Origin: Anastatus disparis
Lineage: Eukaryota > Arthropoda > Insecta > Hymenoptera > Eupelmidae
NCBI GenBank assembly: GCA_017163975.1
Contig: JAFFSR010000316.1
Location: 3,641,501 to 3,705,500 of the forward strand
Reading direction: 5' to 3'
DNA: 64,000 nucleotides
A model generated the notes under the pieces. That model ran no database searches and was not told the DNA's origin. It saw nothing but the letters and a program-made list of their open reading frames with translations. Made by a program: the position numbers and the translations under genes. How positions within the stretch are numbered: the stretch's first letter is position 1; the number at the start of each line of letters is the position of its first letter. This document shows, piece after piece, positions 44,701-56,345 of the stretch.

Positions 44701-46709
44701 AAATTTCAACTTGAAGATCTTGTTTCATGTATTGAATAAAATTTTTCTACAAACGTCGGTAACTTGAAATTTTTTATAAAAATATATATCCTAAAATTTC
44801 ATCAAAATCTGTGATTCAATGATCATACATTTCCCTGGCAATAACGAAATGCTTATTTACAGCTACAAAGTTATGAGTTCCTTACCATCAGCGGTTTCGG
44901 AATGTTCTGAATTGGTAGCAGTATTTGGCTGCTGAGTATTTTGACTGCTTTTGGTTGATGCCTTATTAGGAAAGTTTGATATATCTACTACCAAACCTGG
45001 ATGCACTGAATTTTGACTTGAGTCTGTAAGAATTTGATTTTTCAAAAATAATATTTAAGTTGATTCATCTAGTACTTTAAATTTTATATAAAAAAATAAA
45101 AATATGAAAATAATTTAAGAGGAGGTCGAGTATATCTGTCCTTTTCTAATCAAAGAATTGATTTTATTATAAAAACTAATAATTTTAGCTAAAAATAAAG
45201 AGAAAGCCGCATTTCGTATCAAAAAAAGCAATATTTTCATTCATGAGAAAGAATTAGTTTCATCGCTTCGTTTCCAAGAAAACCTTGAAAAACTTAAAAC
45301 ATAGAGATTAGGGTGAACAATTTGGTTTTTCAAAGTTTTCTTGAAATCGAAGCTATAAAATTAATTTTTTCTTATCAAAGAAAATGTTGCTTTTCCTGAT
45401 ACGAGATGCGACTTTCTCTTTATTCTTTGCTAACGTAATTAGTTTGCGGTAAAAATTAATTCTTTGATTAGAAAAGGACAGAGATACGTGACCTCCTCTT
45501 AAAGGTCAAAAACAAATTTATATCAACAGAAATATAGGGTTATAAATGTCTTACTTGTAGCATTTTCAAAGTTTGTTGAATTGTCATTAGCTATATTCGG
45601 AGGCTCAAAATTATTGTTTTTGATTGATGTCTTTTGAAGAGTACTTGATGTATCTAGTCCCAATCCTAGCAGTAAATAAATTCAAAATAAAAAAAAGAAG
45701 AATTATGATAGTTATATTTTGTAACTCTGGTTTTTTGATTTAAAAAATTAGAAAAATCAAATAAAAAACAGACAAATGTATTTAATACCTAGTTTTTCAT
45801 TAGTTAGTTTCTTAGAACCTCCTTTTAAGATTTTTTGGGACGGTGAAGGAAAATCAGTTTCTACAGATAATTTCTCTGAATCAGAAGAGTCATTTGTATC
45901 CGAGTTATCATCAAAAGGTCTTTTTTATGCCTGTTTTTTCTCATTCGAGCATCATCTTCATCGTTATAGGTCTCTTCAACTTCAGAAGTGAATTTGGAGA
46001 TATCCAATTTTCTTAAGCCCTCTACATACGATTCTGTTATTAATTAGAAACACAATTAGTAAAAAATACATTAATCATATAATTATTAAGGTTCTATATA
46101 AATTAATTTCTGTGAATGAAATGGACTTGATTAATTACTACTAACGTTAAATTATGTATATTAAAATAAAAATTATGAAGTTGAAAGTGATTTTTTTCAG
46201 ATCTTTTACCTGGCTTAAGAAATTATGAAAAATATAGAGATTTGACTAAATGTGTGATTGCAGTCAAAATTAAGGGGACGCTGTATCTTTCTATCCTTTT
46301 TTTATTGAGAAATGCAATTTTTTCGAAAATCTAGTGATTATTGATAGAAATTAAGACTTGCCCGCTACTTGTTTAGTAAAAATGAATATTTTCTCTGATG
46401 AGGACTAATTAATTTTGTTGCTTTTTTTTCCAGTAAAGTTTAACATACTTAAAAAATCCTAAGTTATGCTAGAGAATACGTTATTTAAGTATGTCAAACT
46501 TTACTTGAAAAAAAAGCAACAAAATTAATTGGTCCTCATCAGAGAAAATATTCATTTTTACTAAACAAGTAGCGGGCAAGTCTTAATTTCTATCAATAAT
46601 CACTAGATTTTCAAAAAACTTACATTTTTCAATTAGAAAAGGATAAAGAGATACTGCGTCCTCTTAAAGAGATATCCGAATCTCAAATTATAAAGCAATA
46701 TGTTCTCTG

Positions 46710-46796
<87 letters not shown>

Positions 46797-47188
46797 AATA
46801 ACTTGTACCATTTTCAAAAAATTCTTATAAAAAATGAATTTCGAATATAAAACATTTCAAAATTTTCAATTTAATAAACTTTAATATTCTTAGAAAACAT
46901 TAAAAAAAGTATATGCGTTATTAGACACACATAAACACGCTGATGCTTAACATTTATGTAAATATTTGCAATATATTTACCTGCTTCTGCAAAAATTCTT
47001 GAAATTTTGTATGTTTGCCATTCATTCTCAGGAACAATCTCTTTCTTAACCGCTTGCAAAATTTTCACTGATTGAGTCCATAATGGCCAACGAACAAACT
47101 TTCCTTCTTCTGTTTCATATAACCATTTTTTCGGTATCAATTCAACAGAATCGTCCTCTGCAAATTGTGCGATCACAAACCCAGACAT
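41701..47188 (-). CDS. DUF4806-domain gene, nine exons, one frameshift
   Basis: Minus-strand exons 47188-46981, 46033-45789, 45665-45555, 45023-44886, 43032-42916, 42829-42722, 42642-42449, 42311-42152 and 41804-41701. All join in phase with GT-AG sites except exon 2, which is one base short; the loss sits in a T6 run (45921-45926, plus strand). Exon 1 begins MSGFVIAQFAEDD with a WP-x-W segment, typical of this insect family. Exons 7-8 form DUF4806: TIFPFGDNASFKKFNEE, LKRIGGRDGHRIVRGILRE and YNFKGRRNKQAFEPL. The last exon ends in WLKQAQKRLG. Middle exons are Ser/Asn-rich. Function of DUF4806 is unknown. Such genes occur in large insect families. Exons 3 and 4 resemble each other. The donor after exon 5 (GTTTTT) is weak. 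It may be intact if the lost base is a sequence error. Confidence 0.75.
41911..42060. repeat. Dispersed repeat copy (related to 52,151-52,320)
   Basis: Shares CAAATTTTGCATACAATTTA, TTTTTTTGTCTAACT and a GTTTTAATTTTAGA end with a second copy near 52.2 kb and partial copies at 52.37 and 52.9 kb. Starts after a GT-rich stretch. Family not recognised. Confidence 0.7.
43033..44885 (-). other. Longest intron of the DUF4806 gene
   Basis: 1.85 kb, AT-rich, no gene. Around 44,170-44,340 and 44,690-44,840 there are phrases such as GACCTTCGGGTCACAG that look like pieces of dispersed repeats. Confidence 0.5.
45115..45502. mobile_element. TTAA-flanked foldback element C (intronic)
   Basis: TTAAGAGGAGGTC at the left, GACCTCCTCTTAA at the right. 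Arms include TCCTTTTCTAATCAAAGAAT inverted. It lies in the intron between exons 4 and 3 of the DUF4806 gene. Confidence 0.8.
46270..46667. mobile_element. TTAA-flanked foldback element D (intronic)
   Basis: TTAAGGGGACGC at the left, GCGTCCTCTTAA at the right. Arms with GACTTGCCCGCTACTTGTTT inverted. It lies in the first intron of the DUF4806 gene. Confidence 0.8.
46714..46791. repeat. TA dinucleotide microsatellite
   Basis: About 78 bp of nearly pure TA in the first intron of the DUF4806 gene. Confidence 0.95.
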
Positions 47189-47562
47189 TATTGTATATAA
47201 TTATATAATAAAAACAACAAACTCGGATAAGTATTCCTCCTATTCTTGAATATGTGTAACTTATCTTATAATGCTTTCTTATTATTTGTACTTTTCCAAT
47301 TCGATACTATAAGCCAAGTCATTCGCAATCGTCTGTTTACTAAATATTATTATTTTAATTAAGACTTCATTAACCAAAAGCTTTTACAAAATAAAAGACT
47401 GCTATAAATTCAAAATTGAGTAAATTCACACTAATAGTTAAATACATAATGTTATTCTCTCCTTTCTTCATTGATTGAAATAAATTTTTAATTTTTCGTA
47501 TGTTTGTTTTAAATTGTTATTTAATAAATATTTCATATTGATATACAATCAAGAAAAATTGT

Positions 47563-48108
47563 TTATTTGTTTAAAAAAAATTTCTTAAAGTAAAATGTTT
47601 GAAACAATTTGCTAAATAATTGTTTGTCATAGTCTATTTGCTGTTGTTGCGAACCTACTAAAATATACAAAGCTCTGCCTGTCGACGTTGGCCAATTATA
47701 TAGCTTGCTGGAATTCAAAGCTCCTTTTCTGAACAGTTTATTGTAGACATCTCGAATCATATAAGGACTGTAATAGCTATAAGTAAATTATCTCCATATT
47801 TTGTGACTATGAATTAAAATAGTTCAAGTTTAGTAAAATAAATAAATTGTAAATTGTAGTTAAAATTAATGTAGAATAATTATAAAGGTCACCTACGTTC
47901 CCACGTAAAAAGTTAATAGTGGCACTACGAAGCCATTAATTAGTACCATGGGATAACAAATTTTAATCTTGGACTCTATTTGCATTTCCTTCGGCATATA
48001 TCTACACAATTGATTAAATGCTGGTTTTAGGCAACTGATTAATATCGTATCAACATCAATTTGAGGTGAAGTAGAATTAAAAAATAGTTGTTTTATTTTA
48101 ATTTTTAT
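47563..48108 (-). pseudogene. Unrecognised two-exon coding remnant
   Basis: Minus-strand coding-like sequence from about 48108 to 47897 (ends at donor GTAGGT), then exon 47767-47563 after TTACAG. The junction keeps the frame. Segments are IDVDTILISCLKPAFNQL, then MIRDVYNKLFRKG and YNWPTSTGRALYILVGS. No start codon or upstream exon is seen, because a TIR element begins 22 bp further on (48130). I do not recognise the family. It may be the C-terminus of a gene cut off by that element. Confidence 0.45.
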
Positions 48109-48931
48109 AATTCAGTAATCAGTTATATACCCAATAAGCACACATCTGGAAAAAAGAATTCTTTAAGAATTCACGAATGTCCACTCTGAAGTTAATAAAA
48201 TATATTAATAAAGTATTCATAAAATATTCACAAAGTATTCTTCCACAAAATTTAAATAAAAAATAACTCTTCAACGTATCTTTATAAATATTTTAAAAGG
48301 GTTAAGAAAGTATTCATAAAGAATTCTTTTTTGAAAAAGTAATCATAATCCAAAGTATTCATAAAGTAGTCAAAAAGTTTACTTTTGAAACACTGATTTC
48401 CTAGTAACTTAGTCACTTTCAAAAATCGAAAGATGTAATGGATATTTTATCGCTTTTCAGATTGTTTTAAAATCATTTTTAATTTTGATTTTCATGAAAT
48501 TCAAAATTGAAAACTTGAAATTCCTGATAATTTTATAAATTGTAAAAAATCAATTTAATTAATCATTCAATAATTTAAATATTTTTTATCTATTTTAAAC
48601 GAAAAAATTGTTAACATTTTATGAAACAAAATATATAAATATTTTAAGTGTGTTTTAAATAAATTCTCATTTTGAGAATTTAAACAAATATCTAAATCTA
48701 AACATTCTTCATTTTAAATTAAATCAACCATGACTTCACAAAAAATTTCTTTTATTAAATTAAGGTATCTCTTGAATATTTAATAAATTTTTACTTAAAT
48801 TATTCAAATAAAAATGTAGTTTGGCTAATATTATTAACCATGAATAATTAATTAACAAATTTACTAATATTGCTTATGCTTATACCAATGAACATGTATA
48901 AGTTTCGAGAATTTATTAACAGATGAGTTGG

Positions 48932-49036
48932 TAGCCAAGTAGGCCAGGTCATGGGCAACAGTTTTTTTTATTTCGTTTGACATCCTCAAGAACCGTGGTT
49001 CGAATCTCAAACAAATAATTTTTTTTTTTTTTTTTT
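48932..49036 (+). promoter_or_regulatory. tRNA-like pol III promoter module
   Basis: TAGCCAAGTAGG (48932-48943) matches the A box. GTTCGAATC (48998-49006) matches the B box. A long T run (49019-49036) follows as terminator. Flanks do not form tRNA stems. Confidence 0.6.
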
Positions 49037-49235
49037 AAATTTAATAGCTTATTTTTAATCAATTATAACATTTTTTGTTTTTCATAATCATGTAAAATAG
49101 AAGGATTATTTATAATTTGATGATTAAAAAAAGTATTTTAAGAATGTGATTTAATCAAAAGAATTGTTTAAGAATACTTTGTGAATACTTTAAAAACTAA
49201 AGTGGTCGGACATTCGCGAATAAACAAAGCAATCA

Positions 49236-49640
49236 TTAAGGGGAATCCTCATACTGACATAGAGTTCTACCTTATCTACATTTAAATTATGAATTTTAAT
49301 AAAAATTTAACTATTCATGACTGAAATTCGTAGGAGAGGCACATTCTTAACATGCCAAAGAATTTATTGCAACGTTAAAAGACAATATAAGGGTAAAAAT
49401 AAAGGCGAAAACTGCTTAATACGATTAACTTTTAAATGTAGTTATGAATAATCGTATTATGCAGTTTTTGTCTTCATTTTAACTTTTATTCTGTCTTTTA
49501 ACGTTGCAATAAATTCTTTAGAATGTTAAGAATGTGCCTCTTCTATGAATTTTAGTCAAAAATAGTTAAATTTTTAATAAAATGCATAATTCAAATATAG
49601 ATAAGGTAGATCTCTGTGCCGGTATGAGGACACCCCTTAA
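49236..49640. mobile_element. TTAA-flanked foldback element E
   Basis: TTAAGGGGAATCCTCATAC at the left, GTATGAGGACACCCCTTAA at the right. Arms of about 190 bp, with AACGTTAAAAGACA and its mirror TGTCTTTTAACGTT. Nested in the CCCAATAAGC element. Confidence 0.8.
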
Positions 49641-49726
49641 GAACTCTTTATTGATACTTCCGTTTACAAAAGTATACATAAAGAATTCTTTTTTAATTCT
49701 CTCTTTGACACCGTTTGCTTGTTGGG

Positions 49727-50830
49727 TATTCAATTTTCATAGTAAAAATTAAAATGAAAAAAATCCAGTAACAAATTAATTTAATCAGATTTTTCAATAT
49801 AATAAATATAAAAACACTTATAATTATGACTATTTTGAAATTTCTTGAAGATTTTTTATATATAATTTATAACTAATTTCAACATTAGAAATTTTTATTA
49901 CGTTATTATATTTTTTGAAATTTTAATACCTATTCTGCTTTTTTTCATTTTTTGTAAATGACAAATGAAATATGCTTTACGTACAAAATTAGAATATGAT
50001 ATAATGAAAGCACTTTAAAATGATGATTTAGATGATTTTCTGTGATTGTTTAATTCTTTGATTTAAAAATACAAAATTTTATGAAAGCATAGAGTTGATC
50101 TTCGTAAATACATAAACTTTAATTTGTTGGAAAATGTTTTCAATTATTATTTCAATTTAAGAAAAACATATATAAATAGAAAAATATTTTGCTCAAGCCA
50201 TCCCGTGTATAAAAATTATCCTTCTTAAAAAAATGATGAGCCGCCATGTTGAAGCATCTAAAGATCGAATCCTGATTGGTCGATATAGAATAGGCGCCAA
50301 AAATTAAATTTTAAAGGGTTTAGATTTTTTAAATAAATAAAAATTAATTTCTAGGCATTGTTTTTTAAATATAATAGAAGTAACTCAATTAAAATAGAAT
50401 AAGAATATTTTATTTTAAACCAAGCAATATTATTTATGTATATAACCAATGTATAGTTTAATGATAAAATATATAACTATGAGCACAAGCAAGGTGACTA
50501 CCTTTTATTTAAAAATTCCAGTAAAATTGTAAAGACATCAAATAATATAACAATTCAGATAAGTAATTTATTCCTTTATTGCATAAGTATTGCTTAATGC
50601 AGGTACAATATGTATATATTTTTAATTGTTTTTCATTTAAAAATAAGTATAGTAACAGCAATTAATGAAGGTTTGAGGTTATGAAGGTTTGAGGTTATGA
50701 AAGTTTTATTATTCTATATTTCTATTACTCAGATTAAAAATCATCAAAGTACCAAAAAAAAGTAATATATTTAACTAATGTTTTAAAGATAAATTTATGC
50801 ACATTTTAATAAAAAAAATAAGGTTAGAAT
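49727..50830. other. AT-rich sequence without a gene
   Basis: No supported ORF. A somewhat GC-richer patch (50,225-50,300) has GCCGCCATG, an inverted CCAAT box (GATTGG) and AGGCGCC, which could be a promoter fragment. A short ATG-led exon-like stretch at 50,831-50,886 ends in a GTATGT donor. Confidence 0.35.
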
Positions 50831-50859
50831 GAATCAAGATCAAAATTTACTGATAACAA

Positions 50860-51600
50860 TGGATGATACAATTGACGAACAAACTGTATGTCTATTTTTA
50901 ATGAAAATTTAAAGAATCTACTTATACGAGTGTGCTATTTCATAATATACAATACTATTTAGTTAAACTTATTATATTAAATATTAATACATAAATAAAT
51001 AGAAGTATAAAATGTGTGTTTTCAGTAAATGTAGTTTGAAAATAATTTGCACACTGATAAAAGTATGACTACGATAGGCAGCTTTGTTATAGATTAACAT
51101 ATAAAATTTGTATTACAATTGAAGAACAAGCTATATGTCTATTTTTAATGAAAATTTGAATAATTTACTTATTCATTTTATATAAGTGTGCTATTTTATG
51201 ATATACGATGAATTAATATTTAATATAATGTATTTAACTGAAGAGTTTGCTTATACGAGTGAGTTATTTTATTATATACATTACTATTTAACTAAATATT
51301 AATACATGAAATTAAAAAATGGAAAAAATATTTATGTTTTAATGAATAAAGCTTAAAAATAATTAACATGCTGATAAAATTATAACTATAGTAAGCATCC
51401 TTTTTATATATTTGTATATATAAAATTTGCATTACAGTTGACAAACAAGCCATATGACTATATTTTCAATAAAAATTTGAATATTTACTAATATAGGTGT
51501 GTTATATTTTATAATATAGAATGAATTAATATTTAATATAATATATTTAACTGATTAGTTTACTTATACATATGGGTTATTTTATAATATACAGACATAA
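50860..51600. repeat. Diverged tandem triplication, unit about 250-320 bp
   Basis: The phrase TTGA-GAACAAGC-ATATG-CTAT followed by TTTAATGAAAATTTGAA recurs near 50,870, 51,117 and 51,438, each followed by a TTACTTAT...GTGTGCTATTTTAT stretch and GAATTAATATTTAATATAAT. Age is substantial. Confidence 0.6.
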
Positions 51601-52150
51601 GCTGAAATAACTTGGGCGCCTATGCACTTTCTACTCAACTGTAGTTATTTGAGCTATCAGACCTGAGTTTCAGTCTGAAAAAAAATCAGATTTAAATGTA
51701 ATTGATAATTTTTTGTTATTATAATATTAACTAATAAAACTTCTTTTTAGCTTAAATATACATTAAATAAAAAAGTTTGATCCATAAATAGTTTTAAAAA
51801 CCCTTATCTGATGCTTAAAATCCTTTTGATTAGTTAAAAACTTGATTTTGTTTATTTAATAACACTATTTAAAATGAAATAATGTTGTATGTGTATCATG
51901 TCTTAAGATTTATGAGTCATAAATATATTTTAATACACTTCTACTTTCTCATAAAGAAAACATTGTATCAATAAAAAAATTTGTTCTATTTTTTTATTAA
52001 TTTTTACATATTCAGACTCGTGGAAAAAAGTGGTTTCCACCCTGTTAAAAAAATCAGGCGAGAAATCACCTGATTTCTTAGGTGATTTATCATGCCAAAA
52101 TCTCATGTAATGATCTCTCACCTGATTTTTTTTTTGTAGGGCAGAAAATG

Positions 52151-52320
52151 TCTGTATGTATGTGTGTGTGTATGTACTCATTACGTCAATTAGATCTCGA
52201 AAAGTACTCGACAGATTTCCTTCAAATTTTGCATACAATTTATTTTTTTGTCTAACTCGTACGGAAGCTATTGAAAACTGGTTTTCTTGGCATAGTTTTA
52301 ATTTTAGAACAATTTAAAAC
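52151..52320. repeat. Dispersed repeat copy with GT-rich start
   Basis: Second copy of the family at 41,911. CAAATTTTGCATACAATTTA and the same trailing GGTTTTCTT...TTTTAATTTTAGA. Further partial copies flank the hAT-like element. Confidence 0.7.
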
Positions 52321-52444
52321 TTTTTTTTTCAATTCTAATTTTTAATTTTTTTTTGTATTTTACTTTAAGTACTCGATGGATTTGCTCTAAAATTTGCTTG
52401 GAAATTATTTGCGACTACCAAAAGAAAAACTTCTGAAAACTGAT

Positions 52445-52856
52445 GGGTGGGGCTCGAACATTAGAATGTTATTTATTTAATTAACATTTATTTAGAAGTT
52501 CATATAAATTATGTGCATATCAAGACTGTTCATTTATTCATTTTAGAATTTTCGTATTTTCAGCGACTGAAGTAACGAAAATAACTAATGCGAGTAAAGC
52601 ATTTTAGAATATTCACTTTATCGAAATAAGAAGTAGCAAAATAAATGTACGTCTAAATTTAGAATAAATTATATCAAGATTTCGAAAGAACTCTAAATAT
52701 TTTAATCGAATAATTTGAGATTATCACTACTGCTTTTTGAAATCATGAAAATTCATTATTACTTTATTCTAAATTATGGAATACGCTATTCGTAATTGTG
52801 GCACTCTAAATAAATATTCATTAAATAAAAAACATTCTAATGTTCGAGCCCCACCC
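52445..52856. mobile_element. hAT-like foldback MITE with 8-bp target duplication
   Basis: Ends GGGTGGGGCTCGAACATTAG and its inverse CTAATGTTCGAGCCCCACCC. Flanked by AAACTGAT at 52437-52444 and 52857-52864. Eight-base duplication is characteristic of hAT elements. It lies inside a copy of the dispersed repeat, whose uninterrupted form is visible near 52,275. No transposase. Confidence 0.85.
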
Positions 52857-53657
52857 AAACTGATTTTCTTAGCGTGGTTTTAATTTTAGATAATTTTGTA
52901 AAATTTGAAAATAAAAATTCATTTTTCTTTTATTTTACGTAAATTACTCTATAGATTTGCCCCAAAATTCGCATGCAAGTTATCCGCTATTGTTAGAAGA
53001 AAAAAATTTTTAAAAACTAATTTTCTTAGCGCAGTTTTAATTTTAGAGCATTTTGAAAATTTTAAAAAAATTTTTATTTGAAACCACTTTTTTTGACTCC
53101 CGGAGTCTAAATATGTACAAATTAACGAAAAAATAGAAAAAATTTTTTCACCGATACAATAATTTTTCTTTGAGAAAGCAAAATGAAATCAAAATACTCT
53201 AACACTATAAGCTCTATGAGAAAGCATTACACCAAAGCACTTGGCAGCGTTTTTGTAAATGCTTAAGTTCAAATAAATGTAATAGATATATTTATTATTA
53301 CCTATAATGCGGTTATGAAGTAGCTAAGTAAAGTCATTTATTTAATAGTCATTAAATATATAAAGATGAAAAAGATGCTTTTGTAATTTTAAATAATGAG
53401 GGATTTTTAAACTCTTATTACCAATAATAGTATTTAAAAATTTAATTTACTGCAATATTTAATTTAATTTAATGCTATCCAAACTAAAGATGTAACGCAT
53501 ATAATAATTAGTGAAAACAATTTTATATGAATGAGTTGAAACAAAATTTAATGCAAGTAAAAAATAAAATGTTTTTTTTGTGAAAAACTTTTTGATTCTT
53601 TATTGCAAAATTTATATTATTTTCATACATTATTTTAAAACTCGGAAATTGATAGTG

Positions 53658-53997
53658 ATGAAAATCAATAATGAATCAGATGAAATGTTTCTTCTAGAAT
53701 ATTTAAATTCTTTTAATCCTTCCAGTAAATTACATTTGAGAGAAAAATTTATTGTAATGCTTATAAGAAATATAAGTATTAATAAAGGTTCATGCAATAG
53801 TGCGAGATTGGAAATTTTAGAATTTTAAAATTTTGACGGGTGGTATAAGATAATATTTTTCCAAACCGTAGTAGATTATATTGTGAAAATGAATATTCCT
53901 TTTACATTTAAAAGAACGTAATTTTCATGTGAATCATCTTTTGCTATGACGATTAGTAAATTACGTGGACAAACGTTTGATAATATAATTATTGTTT
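53658..53997 (+). pseudogene. C-terminal remnant of a Helitron/Pif1-type helicase
   Basis: From ATG 53658 the frame reads LLEYLNSFNPSSKLHLR, VMLIRNISINKGSCNSARLEI, then after an in-frame stop (TAA about 53826) and a further TAA it continues with FTFKR and FAMTISKLRGQTFDNIII. These are the usual C-terminal motifs of Helitron RepHel or Pif1 helicases (NPSGLPPHKL-like, LLRNLN-like, MTINKSQGQTF-like). The rolling-circle replicase and most helicase motifs are absent. Decayed fragment. Confidence 0.7.
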
Positions 53998-54280
53998 TAA
54001 GGAACTGAACACGGTTAAAAACAATTGTGTAGTCTGTTAACTTTTATTTTCTGTTACTAAATTGTCTGTTGAAGTAACAAACAAGGATGTGACGATTTAA
54101 CAGACTTTATGTCAGTTGATTCTGAAAATGTCCGTAACAAACGACTAAAATAGATTGTCCAGGGGCAAACTACATAAGTCTTGGTCGATCGAGGTCCTCG
54201 ATTCTACCCAGGTTTTTTATGTATTTTTGACCTGCTGAATCCGGAATTTTTTGGGTAGAATGTCTGAAAATGGCGCATTT

Positions 54281-54730
54281 AATAATTATTAACAATTTTC
54301 ATAAACAAATTATAAAAATGCACTTAAAAAAAATTTTATCATATTTTTTTAGTTCATTTTGAGTAAAAAAGGTTCTCATGAACATATTGCTAAAATGCAC
54401 TGAATCGGCAGAAAACAAATTGCAAAGTTTGAAAAACGCGATTTTTTATAAATACGGTCGCCAACTACTGTAATCTTTAAGTTTATATTTTAACCAACAA
54501 TTTAAGCTATTGTGAGTTAAAATGAAATCAGTAGAAGCTGAGCTATAGGCTGTCAAAGTTTTGAAAAATCGCGTTTTTTTAAACTGCTATTTTTTTTTGC
54601 CGATTCAGTTCATTTTAGCAATATGTTCATGAAAACCTTTTTACTCAAAATGACCTAAAAAATATCATAATTTTTTTTTTTTAAAAACGTATTATTATAA
54701 TTTGTTTATAAAAATTGTTAATAATTATTA
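54281..54730. mobile_element. Foldback element with ATTTTGAGTAAAAAAGG arms
   Basis: AATAATTATTAACAATTTT at the left is mirrored by AAAATTGTTAATAATTATT at the right. Inner arms CATTTTAGCAATATGTTCATG match in inverted order. Outer flanks also carry TGTCTGTTAA-like phrases. Confidence 0.65.
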
Positions 54731-54867
54731 AAATTATATCATTGTAAATGTCACGAAAGCTATTCATTAGACGACGAATATCATATTATAAACGAATATA
54801 ATATTGTATAAGATATAATAAAAAACGTTCTTTCTAATATTTCTTGAGTTCTTGTACATTTATTAAT

Positions 54868-55241
54868 TTAAGGAGTCTCATATGTCAGCTATAGTTTGTT
54901 GTTCATAAAAATTAAAAGTTTAAAGAACTCTTCAAAATTTTGATAAAAATTAATTTATACCTAGAAAAAAATTTCTGCAAATTTTCAAGTAGTCTTATCA
55001 ACTAATTTTTTTATATGTGCTCACTCGAAGTCCGCGTGTTTTGTATCTCATAGTAGTAAAAAGATAAACTTTAAGTGAGCATAAATAATAAAATCAGTCG
55101 ATAAGTCTAACTAAAAATTTGCAGAGATTTTTTTCCAGGTATAAATTAATGTTTTTCAAAATATTGAAGAATTTTTTAAACTTTTGATTATTATGAACAA
55201 CAAACTATAGCAAACTATAGCTGGCACATGAGACTCCTTAA
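54868..55241. mobile_element. TTAA-flanked foldback element F
   Basis: TTAAGGAGTCTCATATGTC at the left and ACATGAGACTCCTTAA at the right. Inner arms CTATAGTTTGTTGTTCATAA are mirrored. TTAA at both ends. No gene. Confidence 0.8.
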
Positions 55242-55854
55242 ACGAGAATTTAAAAAAATAAAACTATATATAAATCGTGTATGTATGTGTACGGAAAACA
55301 AGACCAAAAAAACTTTTAGTACATTGACAGACAATGTCTGTAATTTATAAGTAAAATTTTAACAGACATTTGTTTGTTAAATCCTTTAAAGACATTTTGT
55401 TTGTTAAAGTAACACACATTTTTGTCTATTAACTGGTTTTAACAGACTTTGTCTTTGATATTTCTAACTGTGAATAAACTAATAGCAGCAGTTGTTTCAA
55501 TTTTTCTTTATTTCTATAAGAGAAAAAACGACTTTTCTCCTCTATTTTTTAGAGAGGCCACTTCAGGTGCTAAAACATAAAATTTAATAACAACTGATAA
55601 CAGTTTCTTAATGATTAAAAATTTCTAAATTCATCAACAATACATTAAAAAAACATCACCTAAAACAATACATTTTAGGCGTAACAATAAAAATAAAAAA
55701 TGAAACTTACAAGTATTAAACATGTGGTATTACATAACTATTTTTGTTTTATAAAAATGTATAATAATAGATATTTCTATTAATAATAAAAATTTACGCA
55801 ATCTAATATGCGTCGTCTTGATCTACGTGACATTATAAAGTATAAGTTATTTCA
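55242..55854. other. AT-rich sequence with AACAGAC repeats
   Basis: TGTCTGTAATTTATAAG and AACAGACATTTGTTTGTTAA phrases mirror those at 54,030-54,090 on the other side of the two foldbacks. They suggest an older outer element that the foldbacks entered. No gene. Confidence 0.4.
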
Positions 55855-56090
55855 ACGAATATAGACGCTGATAGAAGCGTACATGGGAAATTTCTGCCAA
55901 AAATGAGTTGGTTCTGTTACCCAGCTACTTGAGGACGCCATCAAATCCCATGTATTTTTATATCTATATAAATCATATATATATAGCACATTTTTCATAT
56001 GTATAGATATACAAACAATGTTGAAGTGTTACCCAGGCTTTCGGACGAAAAATGTAACCCAGAAGAATCCTTCTATAAGCGTCTATCTTC
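55855..56090. repeat. Short inverted repeat
   Basis: ATAGACGCTGATAGAAG (about 55,861) is mirrored by CTTCTATAAGCGTCTAT (about 56,070), with GTTACCCAG on both sides. Probably a small foldback element. Confidence 0.45.
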
Positions 56091-56345
56091 TTTGGTTATA
56101 CAAATCTTTAACATAGGTAATTTAGGTGAGTTACGTATGTACAAAGTGACTAGCAAGTGTTTTCTTTTATGTACTTGGTATCTGATTCAAGATTTTGACT
56201 CACATGAATGAATTTGATTTAATTATATTTAATCTAATTTAACAATTATTGCGTTTTATTGTAAATAATTTATTCTTGAAACCGTTTTATCAAAAAAATT
56301 AATTTCTTTTTAATAATTCAACTATGTATTTATTATATACGTTGT

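Larger units (their letters stand above)
48130..49726. mobile_element. 1.6-kb TIR element with pol III boxes
   Basis: Inverted ends CCCAATAAGCACAC and GTTTGCTTGTTGGG with TA on each side. Subterminal parts repeat AAAGTATTC phrases. It contains tRNA-like boxes and a nested TTAA foldback. No transposase. Confidence 0.6.

Noticed and set aside
51930..52238. Minus-strand ORF of 102 codons
   Set aside because: Runs through the dispersed GT-rich repeat and AT-rich sequence with no motif.
54150..54225. A third tRNA-like module near CCTCGATTCTACC
   Set aside because: The B-box match lacks its first G and no A box is found upstream.
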